From the NCBI RefSeq assembly GCF_036492425.1, contig NZ_AP025298.1, positions 62,001 to 126,000 of the forward strand: 64,000 nt of DNA, read 5' to 3'. Each line of letters begins with the position of its first letter. Position 1 is the first letter of the stretch. Source of the DNA: Persicobacter psychrovividus. Lineage in GTDB: Bacteria; Bacteroidota; Bacteroidia; Cytophagales; Cyclobacteriaceae. The notes beneath the pieces were generated by a model that saw nothing but the letters and a program-made list of their open reading frames with translations, searched no databases and was not told the origin of the DNA. Positions 45,471-53,758 of this stretch are shown here, piece after piece. Position numbers and translations under genes: made by a program.

Positions 45471-47786
45471 TTAACCATAAACCTCATAGGTCTTCCACCA
45501 ATTTTGCGCATCGGTTCTTGACCATGGATATTCTCTTTCAAGCGTTTCCAAAACCATGATGATTTGCTCAACATGCTGCACCCTTTTTTCGGGGTCAAAT
45601 CGCACGCATTCCATCAATATGTTTTTCAAGTCCTCAGGCACATCTTCCCTTTCAATCAGTCGGTTTCGGTAATCAGCATTCATGGTCTGATCTCCAGCAA
45701 AAACCTTTTGAGAGATCAGTTCCACCAAGTATTTTCCCGAAAGCATATACAAACCAAGGGCACCCAAGGAATAAATATCTACACGGGCATCATTATTAAA
45801 AGGATCACGGATTCTTTCAGGCGCCATAAACAGCGGCGTCCCTCCTATTTTCCCTGCCTGCGTTTGCAGTTCAGTCGCCACATCCAAATCTTTCACCAAT
45901 CCAAAATCCAATAGCTTCACATGGTCATAGGCACCGCCAAGCTGACTGATCATAATATTCATCGGCTTGATATCGCGGTGAACAAAATTCATCTGGTGCG
46001 CCTCCTGCAATGAGTAACATACTTGTTTCAGAATACTGATACAACGCTCAATCGGAAAAGGTTCATGCATCTTCAGCACCTTATCCAAAGGCAGGCCATC
46101 AATGAATTCCATCACATAATAAAAGACCCCTTGTTCGGTCGTGCCGAAATCAAATACATTGATGGTATTAGGGTGTTTGAGCATAGAAGTGATGGCCACC
46201 TCTTTTTCAAAACGGGCGATCGCTTCCTGATCAGCAATGTTCTTTTTCAACATCTTGACTGCCACGGGCAACCTCAGTAAAGAATGCTCTGCCTTATGTA
46301 CTTCACCGAATCCGCCTTCCCCGATTTTTTCAATTAATCGATACTGCCCCAATTGATCCAATTGATGGATTTTTTTAGAAAATCTCGCTAAATCAATATT
46401 TGAATTGTACAAAAGATATAACAACACAGCAATGATCAGATAGAAAACACCTAAGATCAAGTCAAAATGCCACATCATCGAAAGTACCTCTTCTTCATCC
46501 TCTTCGGCGATCATCCCAAAATCATATTCAGGAAGCCAAAGCCATGCCCCCACTACCATTATCCCTCGATAATCGCGATAGGCACTATGAATCCCCCCAG
46601 AAAAGACACTGTCCCGCTTGATCAGGTGCGCCTGAATATCTTGCACCACCTCGGTAAAAGGCCACTGAAAACGGGGAACATCAGGAACATAACCCTCCAG
46701 TATATTTCCTCCAGGGTTCAGCAGTTCGAGGTTATATACTGCCGTATGGTATTTCCCACTGTCCAATAAAAGTGTTGGTTTGATGTCCTTAATAAAGCGA
46801 CTTTCACTCACCATTCTCCCCTCATTGTCCAACGCATAAATTTCCGAACTTCGGCCATGATGCGCAATATTGAAGATTTTGGAAAACTGATTTTGGGGCA
46901 TCGATATGGAATAGAGGTAGGCGATAGTTTGCCCCTGATCATTTTTGACAGGGGTACCAAAAATACAATTGGCAGACCCCTTAAAATCCTCGGGCACATC
47001 GTAACCTGCTTCCCGATCATGCAGAGGGGGAACAAAGATCGTCTCCCCTCTTTTCAACTCATTGTAATGGGCATAAAATCCTTCTCCCACTTTCAGATCA
47101 TTGAAAATCGATAGGGTTGAATCCGTCGCCATAACGGTAGAAAGCTGAACTTCGGGCACATCAAGATGCAAAATACCGAGGTACTCAAAATTGGCGGTTT
47201 TTTCCAGCCTGCGCAGTTTATTCGAAAGGGAAAGTAGCAATTGATCTCTTTCGGTGGGCGTCAAATCTTGATCGGAAATATTGTTCAGGTTTTGCACAAG
47301 GGTAATCACAAAATCATCTTGAGCAACTCGTTGCAATCGCTCTTTCTCGAAGTCGATCCAGTCGAGCATCACCTGTCGGGTGGTTTCCAGAAGCGCCACC
47401 TTTTCCTCGAGTTCAGAATTGATGATCACCCGCTTAATCGAAGAACGGACGAATTCCCCAAGAACAATTAAAAGCAGCAAAACAGTAAAGGCCAGCACCA
47501 TTCGGGGCCCTTTCTTACTGAAAAAGTCATAGTGTGCTTTGCTTTTAACGAAAATACTGTCCAGCTTCTGAACTTTGATTTTTGAAGCCGTTTCCGTCTT
47601 GTTTGGTGTTGGTTCAGTGCTTTGTTCCTGCTCAAGGCTGAACTCATTAAAGAGCGTCATCACTTCCTGAAGCAATGCGGAATCATCGGCACACTCTTGC
47701 AGAATGAGCTGTTTCGCTTTCTCTGATGGTAAATCCATCACTTTGGCCAATACCGCAGAAGCCCGTTCGTGTAAAGGTTGATTCAT
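45471..47786 (-). CDS. Transmembrane Ser/Thr protein kinase with periplasmic sensor domain
   Basis: A 771-residue kinase with unusual order. Residues 1-60 are a short helical cytoplasmic region like that of planctomycete-type kinases; TM1 lies about 94-112, then a 330-residue extracytoplasmic Cache-like sensor, TM2 about 440-465, and the kinase domain from about 487 to 765. The ATP loop is EKIGEGGFGEVHKA, the Lys is in AVKMLKK, and HRDIKPMN (near 603) and LLDFGLVKD are intact, so it should be active. The ECF sigma gene lies upstream on the same strand. By analogy with kinase-linked ECF factors, it may phosphorylate and switch on that sigma. Confidence 0.85.
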   Translation of the reverse strand: MNQPLHERASAVLAKVMDLPSEKAKQLILQECADDSALLQEVMTLFNEFSLEQEQSTEPTPNKTETASKIKVQKLDSIFVKSKAHYDFFSKKGPRMVLAFTVLLLLIVLGEFVRSSIKRVIINSELEEKVALLETTRQVMLDWIDFEKERLQRVAQDDFVITLVQNLNNISDQDLTPTERDQLLLSLSNKLRRLEKTANFEYLGILHLDVPEVQLSTVMATDSTLSIFNDLKVGEGFYAHYNELKRGETIFVPPLHDREAGYDVPEDFKGSANCIFGTPVKNDQGQTIAYLYSISMPQNQFSKIFNIAHHGRSSEIYALDNEGRMVSESRFIKDIKPTLLLDSGKYHTAVYNLELLNPGGNILEGYVPDVPRFQWPFTEVVQDIQAHLIKRDSVFSGGIHSAYRDYRGIMVVGAWLWLPEYDFGMIAEEDEEEVLSMMWHFDLILGVFYLIIAVLLYLLYNSNIDLARFSKKIHQLDQLGQYRLIEKIGEGGFGEVHKAEHSLLRLPVAVKMLKKNIADQEAIARFEKEVAITSMLKHPNTINVFDFGTTEQGVFYYVMEFIDGLPLDKVLKMHEPFPIERCISILKQVCYSLQEAHQMNFVHRDIKPMNIMISQLGGAYDHVKLLDFGLVKDLDVATELQTQAGKIGGTPLFMAPERIRDPFNNDARVDIYSLGALGLYMLSGKYLVELISQKVFAGDQTMNADYRNRLIEREDVPEDLKNILMECVRFDPEKRVQHVEQIIMVLETLEREYPWSRTDAQNWWKTYEVYG

Positions 47787-47850
47787 TGGATAGAAGTTAT
47801 GGCTAAGCTGTTTTTAACAAGTTGGATAACATGACACAATAATGTTAGGG

Positions 47851-47978
47851 GTATTATAGTAGCCTCTCGAAAGTATGCAATCACCCCATCCAAAATCATG
47901 ATTTCTACTGCTGTAGGGACGTTGCATGCAACGTCAGTACCGATAGGTACAAACGTATTCGACAGCCTGGTATTATAG
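47851..47978. mobile_element. MITE copy 2 with 9-bp target site duplication
   Basis: The element is 47860-47969 (110 bp), from TAGCCTCTCGAAAGTAT to GTATTCGACAGCCTG, with GTATTATAG on both sides (47851-47859 and 47970-47978). It shares the central GGGACGTTGCATGCAACGTC palindrome core with copy 1. It sits between the ECF sigma gene and the kinase gene, both on the minus strand. Confidence 0.85.
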
Positions 47979-48158
47979 ACCATGATTTACTTGATTAGAA
48001 GGATTGCCATGATTATTTATAATTATTGATTTGTAAGCATCGATTCAAAAAAACTCAATGAAAAATCTGTGGAAATCTGCGTAATCTGTGGACAAGTCAA
48101 TACATCTTTATATCGTGCTTTATGATCGGATGCTCAAGATTAATGAGTTTTAATATTA
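47979..48158. other. Intergenic remainder between kinase and sigma genes
   Basis: AT-rich DNA with no gene or clear terminator. Kinase transcription may continue from the sigma gene or start here. Confidence 0.5.
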
Positions 48159-48746
48159 CTAAACCTCCGTTTTCATAAACTTTCGCAACCAAGCTTTGGC
48201 GACCTTCCAGTCTACCTCAATCGTTTTGATAGAGACATTCAGTTCCTCGGCAATCTCTTGCATTTTGAGTCCACCAAAAAATTTCATCTCCACTACCTGC
48301 GCCTGACGTGGAGACACCTCAGCCAACTTTTCAAGTCCTTCGTGAATGTCCAAAATCGCCTCCTCCTGATTTTCAGCCACCGTAAGCCCCTCATCAAGCG
48401 AAACATTCACCATTCCACCTCCTCTTTTTTGTGCATTTTTGGTACGGGCATGGTGCACCAAAATTCGGCGAATCGCCTTGGCGCCCACCACATAAAAATG
48501 GGTTCGACTGTTCCACGATAAGTTTTCCTGATCCACCAGATTCATATAGGCCTCATTAACCAGCAGCGTTGGCTGAAGCGTATGGTTATTTCTTTCGTTA
48601 GAAAAAATCTTATTGGCGATCACATGAAGATTATCATAAACCAATGGATACAATTTTTCTCTATTGGAAGCTACATCAAGTTGATTCAGCAATTGGGTTA
48701 CTTCGGTCTTTGAGTTACTCATAGCAGTTGTTGTTTGGGGCTTCAT
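48159..48746 (-). CDS. ECF RNA polymerase sigma factor (kinase-linked type)
   Basis: A 195-residue sigma factor of the TIGR02999/ECF43-like group. Sigma-2 region: REKLYPLVYDNLHVIANKIF and HTLQPTLLVNEAYMNLV near 31-75, then SRTHFYVVGAKAIRRILVHHART. Sigma-4: LAEVSPRQAQVVEMKFFGGLKMQEIAEELNVSIKTIEVDWKVAKAWL near 140-187. Members are often next to Ser/Thr kinases and lack an anti-sigma; in the studied Vibrio EcfP/PknT pair, phosphorylation turns the sigma on. A second ATG at 48722 is also possible. It is divergent from box 4 and the DUF4251 gene. Confidence 0.88.
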   Translation of the reverse strand: MKPQTTTAMSNSKTEVTQLLNQLDVASNREKLYPLVYDNLHVIANKIFSNERNNHTLQPTLLVNEAYMNLVDQENLSWNSRTHFYVVGAKAIRRILVHHARTKNAQKRGGGMVNVSLDEGLTVAENQEEAILDIHEGLEKLAEVSPRQAQVVEMKFFGGLKMQEIAEELNVSIKTIEVDWKVAKAWLRKFMKTEV

Positions 48747-48809
48747 AATCGCTCATTTAGGAGGTTTTTCAAAGTATTTTTAAGTTTTTTATAAATTTAG
48801 ACAGGCGAG

Positions 48810-48839
48810 TTAGGGAAAATGCGACGATAATTCCCAGTG
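48810..48839 (+). promoter_or_regulatory. TTAGGG-N17-CCCAGTG box 4 (candidate ECF promoter)
   Basis: TTAGGG at 48810-48815, 17-nt spacer, CCCAGTG at 48833-48839. It lies between the divergent ECF sigma gene and the DUF4251 gene, and points to the latter (start 48904). Confidence 0.7.
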
Positions 48840-48903
48840 GTGATTGCAGAAGGAAGTGTTTGTTTTTTCAAGGCTTCCATGGTTGAACAAAAATTTGCAA
48901 TCG

Positions 48904-49503
48904 ATGAAAACTTTAAAATCAATTTTGGGAATGTTGATGATCGTATGCCTGTCATCCTTCACCCTGTTCAGTGTTACTACTGAAAGTGAGAACAACAAAC
49001 AATCGAAGCGACAGATCCGTCGTGAACAAAGAAAACTAAGAAAAGAGAAGGCAAAAGAAGAGGCTGAAAAGATGGCCATACTCACCGCAGTAATGGTCGA
49101 AAACCAATCCTTTATTTTGGAAGCCAATATGCTATTTGACCGATACGGAAATACGGAGAATGTGAGTGCTTCCACCAATTTTGTTTCTGTAACGCCTGAA
49201 AGAGGTGTCCTGCAGTTGGCATTTGATGATTTGGATTTTGGCTTCAATGGTCTCGGAGGTATTACCTGTGCGGGGCAAGTAACCAAATACGACTACAAAA
49301 AACTAAAGCATGGAGGTTACCAGGTGCAGTATAGTATTTTTGGGGCCAACGGTAGTTTTGATGTCTCAATGAGCATCCAGCCGTCGGGATTTGCCATGGC
49401 AACGATCCGTGGCAATTGGGGAGAGGACCTGAAATATCAGGGAAAAATCATACCAGCAGGTAAAAGTGGTGCCTACGAAGGAATGATTGATTATACGCTT
49501 TAA
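48904..49503 (+). CDS. DUF4251 family secreted protein
   Basis: A 199-residue protein with a hydrophobic N-terminus (ILGMLMIVCLSSFTLFSV), then a highly charged stretch (KQSKRQIRREQRKLRKEKAKEEAEK, about 27-52). The C-terminal 150 residues match DUF4251: FILEANMLFDRYGN, SVTPERGVLQLAF, and a final IRGNWGEDLKYQGKI. DUF4251 proteins are Bacteroidota envelope proteins of unknown function. ATG 48904 is chosen because an earlier in-frame start at 48844 falls beside the box. A very strong terminator follows. Confidence 0.78.
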   Translation: MKTLKSILGMLMIVCLSSFTLFSVTTESENNKQSKRQIRREQRKLRKEKAKEEAEKMAILTAVMVENQSFILEANMLFDRYGNTENVSASTNFVSVTPERGVLQLAFDDLDFGFNGLGGITCAGQVTKYDYKKLKHGGYQVQYSIFGANGSFDVSMSIQPSGFAMATIRGNWGEDLKYQGKIIPAGKSGAYEGMIDYTL

Positions 49504-49522
49504 AAAGTTATGAATATTTTCA

Positions 49523-49582
49523 GGGGGAGAATCTTTAGATGATAAGAAGTATCTGATATCATCTAAGGATTCTCCCCCTTTT
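49523..49582 (+). terminator. Long-stem terminator after the DUF4251 gene
   Basis: A stem of about 21 bp with few mismatches (49523-49543 with 49558-49578) ending GGGGGAG/CTCCCCC, followed by TTTT. Confidence 0.88.
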
Positions 49583-49642
49583 GCTATGTCATCAGCTATA
49601 CGTTTTTAATGGACTCACTCCGAATTTCAGAGCATAGTCTGC

Positions 49643-49990
49643 TCACCGGAACAGCATGTATAAAAGATCAGACATCCCTCTAAAACCTTTCTGGATATTC
49701 TTCCCTTTGGCATTGAAAGACTCTGATGTTGCGTTCCTGCTTCGGTACTTAAGTAATTAGCTATTTTTTTAAGCGCTATCATAGAAGGTGTTCTTTATTG
49801 ACTCGAACGATCTAAAGTGATTTTGTTCAAGTCCTGCAATGGTGATGGCATGATTATCAACCAAATTCTTTTTAAAAAAGCCGAAAACTCAGATGTCATG
49901 CGGTTGCCTTTGGCGATAATATCCAGGTCACGGCTTAATTTTTTATGATCACCTTTTTCGGTCCATCAGCTGAAAATTTGAAGCCAATTT
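49643..49990 (-). pseudogene. Decayed ISL3-type transposase (C-terminal remnant)
   Basis: On the minus strand, NATSESFNAKGKNIQKGFRG and SDLLYMLFR end at the stop 49645-49643 and match the C-terminus of ISL3-family transposases (the usual NASAESFNAK...FRGVR). Upstream, ALEQNHFRSFESIKNTFYD and similar pieces continue in other frames, broken by stops and frameshifts. The N-terminal part and intact element ends are not seen. The element has therefore decayed beyond use. Confidence 0.75.
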
Positions 49991-50056
49991 ATATCAGGAC
50001 AACACACAATTATATCGTTATCATATAAATTTAGCGGTTAGCAGCACAAGGTGGAA

Positions 50057-50064
50057 TAATTTTG
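50057..50064 (+). promoter_or_regulatory. Predicted -7 box of the AraC regulator gene
   Basis: TAATTTTG matches TAnnTTTG. A TTTAG at 50030-50034 may stand for the -33 element. The ATG lies 45 nt downstream. Confidence 0.55.
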
Positions 50065-50091
50065 GATAGTACTTCTTTCAGGAGTACTATC
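50065..50091. promoter_or_regulatory. Palindrome just after the -7 box (operator or leader hairpin)
   Basis: GATAGTACT (50065-50073) and AGTACTATC (50083-50091) form a perfect 9-bp inverted repeat across the expected transcription start of the AraC gene. Auto-control by the AraC protein or a leader hairpin is plausible. Confidence 0.5.
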
Positions 50092-50108
50092 ACCCTAATT
50101 TTTTTATT

Positions 50109-50954
50109 ATGAGCGTCGCCCAAAGAAAAATATTTCACTTTAGCACCTTTGTAGAAACACCCACAGCACCTTTTCATATCGCAAGAACAGTGATAGAAGA
50201 TGTGGGTGATTTGCAATTTCATTCTCATGATTATGCCGAATTTTTCTTTATCTCTTCAGGAACAGGGGTACACCTGATCAATGGTCAGCAGTACGCTATA
50301 CAACAGGGGAGTTATTGTTTTATCAGGCCGGAAGATGTTCATACTTTTAAGAGTTCACTCGGGCAGGCACTTGTCATCACTAACCTTGCTCTTCCCTGGG
50401 CAGCGGTGCATCATTATCAAGAAAGGTATTATCAGGGGCGTTCCTTCTTTTGGCAGCAAACGACTGCAATGCCACTCATGGGGCAGTTTTCTCCGGATCT
50501 GCTTCAGGCTATGATCAAAAGAACGGATATCATTTCCAAACAGGAAAAAAGTCCTTTACAGCTTGATTTGTTTTTGCTCTATTTATTTTCTCAGCTTGAA
50601 GTGGTAGAACAGGGGAAGAATGATCCCCCGGCCTGGTTAATGTCTGCTTTAAAGCGGTTCAAAAAGCCAAAAAATATGCGGCAGGGTCAGCAGGGATTCA
50701 TCAGTTTATGTGACCGAAGTGGCGATCATGTTAACCGATTGATGAAGGTTCATTACCAAAAAACACTCACAGAAATGATTAATTTTCAGCGCCTAAATTA
50801 TATCGCCGTCCAGTTAGTCATGACCAATGCGCCACTGAAAGTCATCTATACAACCGCTGGTTACAGCAATCACAGCTATTTCTTCAGACTGTTCAAAAAG
50901 CAATATGGCCTGACGCCTTTGGAGTATCGCGTTAAGCACCACAAGGTTTTTTAA
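50109..50954 (+). CDS. AraC-family transcriptional regulator with cupin domain
   Basis: A 281-residue regulator. The N-terminal cupin has FHSHDYAEFFFISSGTGVHLINGQQYAIQQGSYCFIRPEDVHTF near residues 37-76, a His-rich sugar-sensor type of pocket. The C-terminal AraC HTH pair includes FISLCDRSGDHVNRLMKVHYQKT and PLKVIYTTAGYSNHSYFFRLFKKQYGLTPLEYR. The group resembles RhaR/MelR-type sugar regulators. It is convergent with the glycyl radical operon and is the nearest candidate regulator for it; the true targets are unknown. Confidence 0.85.
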   Translation: MSVAQRKIFHFSTFVETPTAPFHIARTVIEDVGDLQFHSHDYAEFFFISSGTGVHLINGQQYAIQQGSYCFIRPEDVHTFKSSLGQALVITNLALPWAAVHHYQERYYQGRSFFWQQTTAMPLMGQFSPDLLQAMIKRTDIISKQEKSPLQLDLFLLYLFSQLEVVEQGKNDPPAWLMSALKRFKKPKNMRQGQQGFISLCDRSGDHVNRLMKVHYQKTLTEMINFQRLNYIAVQLVMTNAPLKVIYTTAGYSNHSYFFRLFKKQYGLTPLEYRVKHHKVF

Positions 50955-50995
50955 CAAGAAATGAACACGAATTATCAACCTATTCTTTAAGGGCA

Positions 50996-51038
50996 AAAAC
51001 AAAAAGCACATCAACGCTTTTGATGACAGATGTGCTTT
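50996..51038 (-). terminator. Terminator of the glycyl radical operon (probably bidirectional)
   Basis: AAAGCACATC (51003-51012) pairs with GATGTGCTTT (51029-51038). On the minus strand it is followed by TTTTTGTTTTTG. It lies 115 nt past the cupin gene. Confidence 0.78.
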
Positions 51039-51152
51039 CCAATTTTTGGGATTTTTATTGCAAATGGCTGAGCCGCTTTTCATTCAGCCCTTAGAATAGT
51101 AAAATATCATGCTGGAATTAACAGGCATTTTATTGGTCATTTCAAACACTGA

Positions 51153-51572
51153 TTACACTTCTCCATTACGGTAACAGGCTTTCATTAAATTTGCGAAATC
51201 CTGCTGTTCCGCAGTATTGAAGAAATAAAATTCATAATCTCCGAGGTGGGTATTGTCTTTTTCAATAATCAGCACTTGAGCCCCAGGCTTTAGGCTTATG
51301 GTGTGCCATACCTCTTTGGGGATATTATAAATGATGCCGGCCTCCATCTTTTGCATATCGTATTGAATGCCCTGATCGGCAATTTTTGCAGAAACCAAAA
51401 CGGCCTCCCCCGCCATCAGTAGGAAAGCTTCGTCGGTGTGATAATGAATATCCAGTCGATCAATCTTTTCAACGCTAAGGGATGGCGCATAATTCAGCTG
51501 TGCTACTTGCCAACCTTCCCGAATCAGGAAAGGGGCATACCCCTCACCCTGATGCTTATATTGCTCTGTCAT
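51153..51572 (-). CDS. Small cupin-domain protein
   Basis: A 139-residue protein with a single cupin: DIHYHTDEAFLLMAGEAVLVSA near residues 41-62 (His-x-His-x3-Glu type metal ligands) and GIIYNIPKEVWHTISLKPGAQVLIIEKDNT near 79-108 with the second His. It is the last gene of the activase-GRE-cupin operon, 5 nt after the glycyl radical enzyme. It may bind a sugar acid or metal and could act as an isomerase or epimerase on the same substrate; this is inference. Confidence 0.72.
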   Translation of the reverse strand: MTEQYKHQGEGYAPFLIREGWQVAQLNYAPSLSVEKIDRLDIHYHTDEAFLLMAGEAVLVSAKIADQGIQYDMQKMEAGIIYNIPKEVWHTISLKPGAQVLIIEKDNTHLGDYEFYFFNTAEQQDFANLMKACYRNGEV

Positions 51573-51577
51573 TTTTA

Positions 51578-53758
51578 TCAGTTTTCTAAAATTCTATCCA
51601 CTACCAGTTGTCTAAACTCTTTGGACAACATTGAAAAATAGGCGGTAAATCCTGTAATTCGAACCACCAAATCCGGGTAAGCTTCTGGTCGTTCGTGCGC
51701 ATCAAGGATCGTTTGCTTATCCATAATATTGACGTTGATCAAAGTGCCACCCAATTCGAAATGGGTTTTAATGACGGCCCCAATTAAATCAATATAATCA
51801 CTAACAGCTAAAGAAGGATCCAGCTCCCACTGCATAGGTGCGGTATTGCCATAACCAGGCTGAATTTTGGCTATTGAGGTGGCCAAAGCGAGCGACCCTC
51901 CGCCATCAATCACAAATCCGGCGGTTGGGTTAGCGCCATGAGAAATAGGTGTGGTGGCTTTTCTTCCATTCGGTGTCGCCTTTACACTTCGCCCCAAACC
52001 CACAGTATTTGCCCACGAAAATAGCCCAGGAATAAAGCAATACCCTTCCTGATCATTGCTTTGTGCTTTCACCAATTGAGAAAAATATCGGCTGATTTTT
52101 TGTGCCCATGTATCGCCATAAGTATTACCCTGTCCGAAGCGCTGACTGTTCTGTAATAGGTGACGATACCGTTCTCCCCCATCGTTTTCAAAATTATGAT
52201 CGAGTAAATGCGCCAGCTGCTTCCAGGAGAGTTTTCCTTCATGCTCAATGCGTTGTTCAATGGCGGCAAAAGAGTCTGCAACTACTGCAAGCCCCGCTCC
52301 ATCTATCGAGAGGTTATAATAAGTGGCCCCTCCTGCACTCACATCCACCCCTTTTTCAAGCGGCCCATACGACAACAGATTGAGCAATAATTCTGGCTCA
52401 TTAAACTGCTGATACTTCAAATGGTGGCGAATTCCATCACTGGCCGTTTGTACCGCAATCGTAAGATGGTGGCTGAAAATCTCCCATAACCGGTGACTGT
52501 TGTATTCATCCGATCCCTCGATCAGTTCCTCCCAGGCCACCTCAAAAACTTTGGCCAGGTTGATCTTCACCAGGTCATTCATGGTATATTCCAACCCCGG
52601 TAACGACATCCAGTTGCAGCCCACCGCAATCCGCTTTTGCGCCAGCGACTCCTCATAGCCGTTTTTCATAAATCCTTCAACAAGGGCTTTATCTCCGGAA
52701 TACCTTGGCCAGGCATTTTTATTTTTTATCAAGTACTGAAGAGAGCGATCGAACAATTGTTGATCCATATTTTCATGCACCCGAATGGTAATGTTCAGTG
52801 AACTATTCACCTTATCGCAAGCCTCAAGAATCAAGAAGGAGATTTCTGAAGCTACATCGCCCCCTTGCCCGTCGGGTCCACCCAATTGCCAGTATATGGG
52901 GTCGTTGATCAAGAAACATGACAGCAGATATACAGCTTCGGCACGGTCAATGTGTCCCAAGGCCAAATCTCGTTCATAAAAGGGCTGAAGAAGCGTATCG
53001 ATCTGTCCTCCGGCACCATCACGGTTATAGGTCCGCGAAGCTAAATGATACCAGATAATCCATTGGCATGCTTCCCGGAAAGTTTTGGGTGGAGCACTGA
53101 GTAAATTGCTGTTTACAGCAGCCATTTGCTTGAGATTTTCTTTTAAGGCGGCATCTTTTTGCGCAGGAATCATCCCTTCAATCACTTCAACATGTCGCTT
53201 TATCCAACCCAAAACGCTATTGATCCCCTGCTGATGGGCAGTATAAAAGGCCTGTTGTTCAGGGGTAGTATTTACCTGTTTATAATGATCGATCTTCGCT
53301 AAAAGTCCACTCCAGCCCAATTCAAGTCCCAGTTCATAATCTGGAGCGAAGTGTGCATCATCCCCAATTCCGTGAATGATGTCATATTTTTGCTGATTTG
53401 CAATGAGTTCACTAAAGGGGTAATCAGGGTGCCATTTATTCGGACGCATTTTAGACATAAAGTAAATCCATCTGCCAGCAAAAGCATCATTAGGATCTAC
53501 ATAGGTTGGATGCTGATCCATTAAGCTGCAAAAATTTATCGTCCAGCCCTGCAATCCATAGAAGGAACCATCCGCATGATTAGGGATAATGCTCCACGGC
53601 TGGTCAGGTACGGCAATCCGTCCATAATCGTCCTCATCAAGCAGGCCTTCCTTCTCTATTTTTTCTTTAGTCTGAGCTCGCTTAGCTGTTTTCAGCGCAT
53701 CAATACGCGCTTGATATTGCTCGAAAGCGTATATTGAATTTATGGTTTTTGTTGCCAT
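51578..53758 (-). CDS. Pyruvate formate-lyase-like glycyl radical enzyme of unassigned class
   Basis: A 726-residue anaerobic glycyl radical enzyme. The radical loop RITGFTAYFSMLS holds Gly703 about 24 residues from the end, as in the family. The active-site Cys is Cys381 in AVGCNWMSLPGLEYTMNDL. Most diol dehydratases and lyases have GCxE there and pyruvate formate-lyase has two adjacent Cys; here the motif is GCNW, so the reaction is likely different. It overlaps its activase gene by 19 nt. The enzyme needs anoxia and SAM-dependent activation. The substrate cannot be told; neighbouring glycan genes hint at sugar-derived compounds. Confidence 0.85.
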   Translation of the reverse strand: MATKTINSIYAFEQYQARIDALKTAKRAQTKEKIEKEGLLDEDDYGRIAVPDQPWSIIPNHADGSFYGLQGWTINFCSLMDQHPTYVDPNDAFAGRWIYFMSKMRPNKWHPDYPFSELIANQQKYDIIHGIGDDAHFAPDYELGLELGWSGLLAKIDHYKQVNTTPEQQAFYTAHQQGINSVLGWIKRHVEVIEGMIPAQKDAALKENLKQMAAVNSNLLSAPPKTFREACQWIIWYHLASRTYNRDGAGGQIDTLLQPFYERDLALGHIDRAEAVYLLSCFLINDPIYWQLGGPDGQGGDVASEISFLILEACDKVNSSLNITIRVHENMDQQLFDRSLQYLIKNKNAWPRYSGDKALVEGFMKNGYEESLAQKRIAVGCNWMSLPGLEYTMNDLVKINLAKVFEVAWEELIEGSDEYNSHRLWEIFSHHLTIAVQTASDGIRHHLKYQQFNEPELLLNLLSYGPLEKGVDVSAGGATYYNLSIDGAGLAVVADSFAAIEQRIEHEGKLSWKQLAHLLDHNFENDGGERYRHLLQNSQRFGQGNTYGDTWAQKISRYFSQLVKAQSNDQEGYCFIPGLFSWANTVGLGRSVKATPNGRKATTPISHGANPTAGFVIDGGGSLALATSIAKIQPGYGNTAPMQWELDPSLAVSDYIDLIGAVIKTHFELGGTLINVNIMDKQTILDAHERPEAYPDLVVRITGFTAYFSMLSKEFRQLVVDRILEN

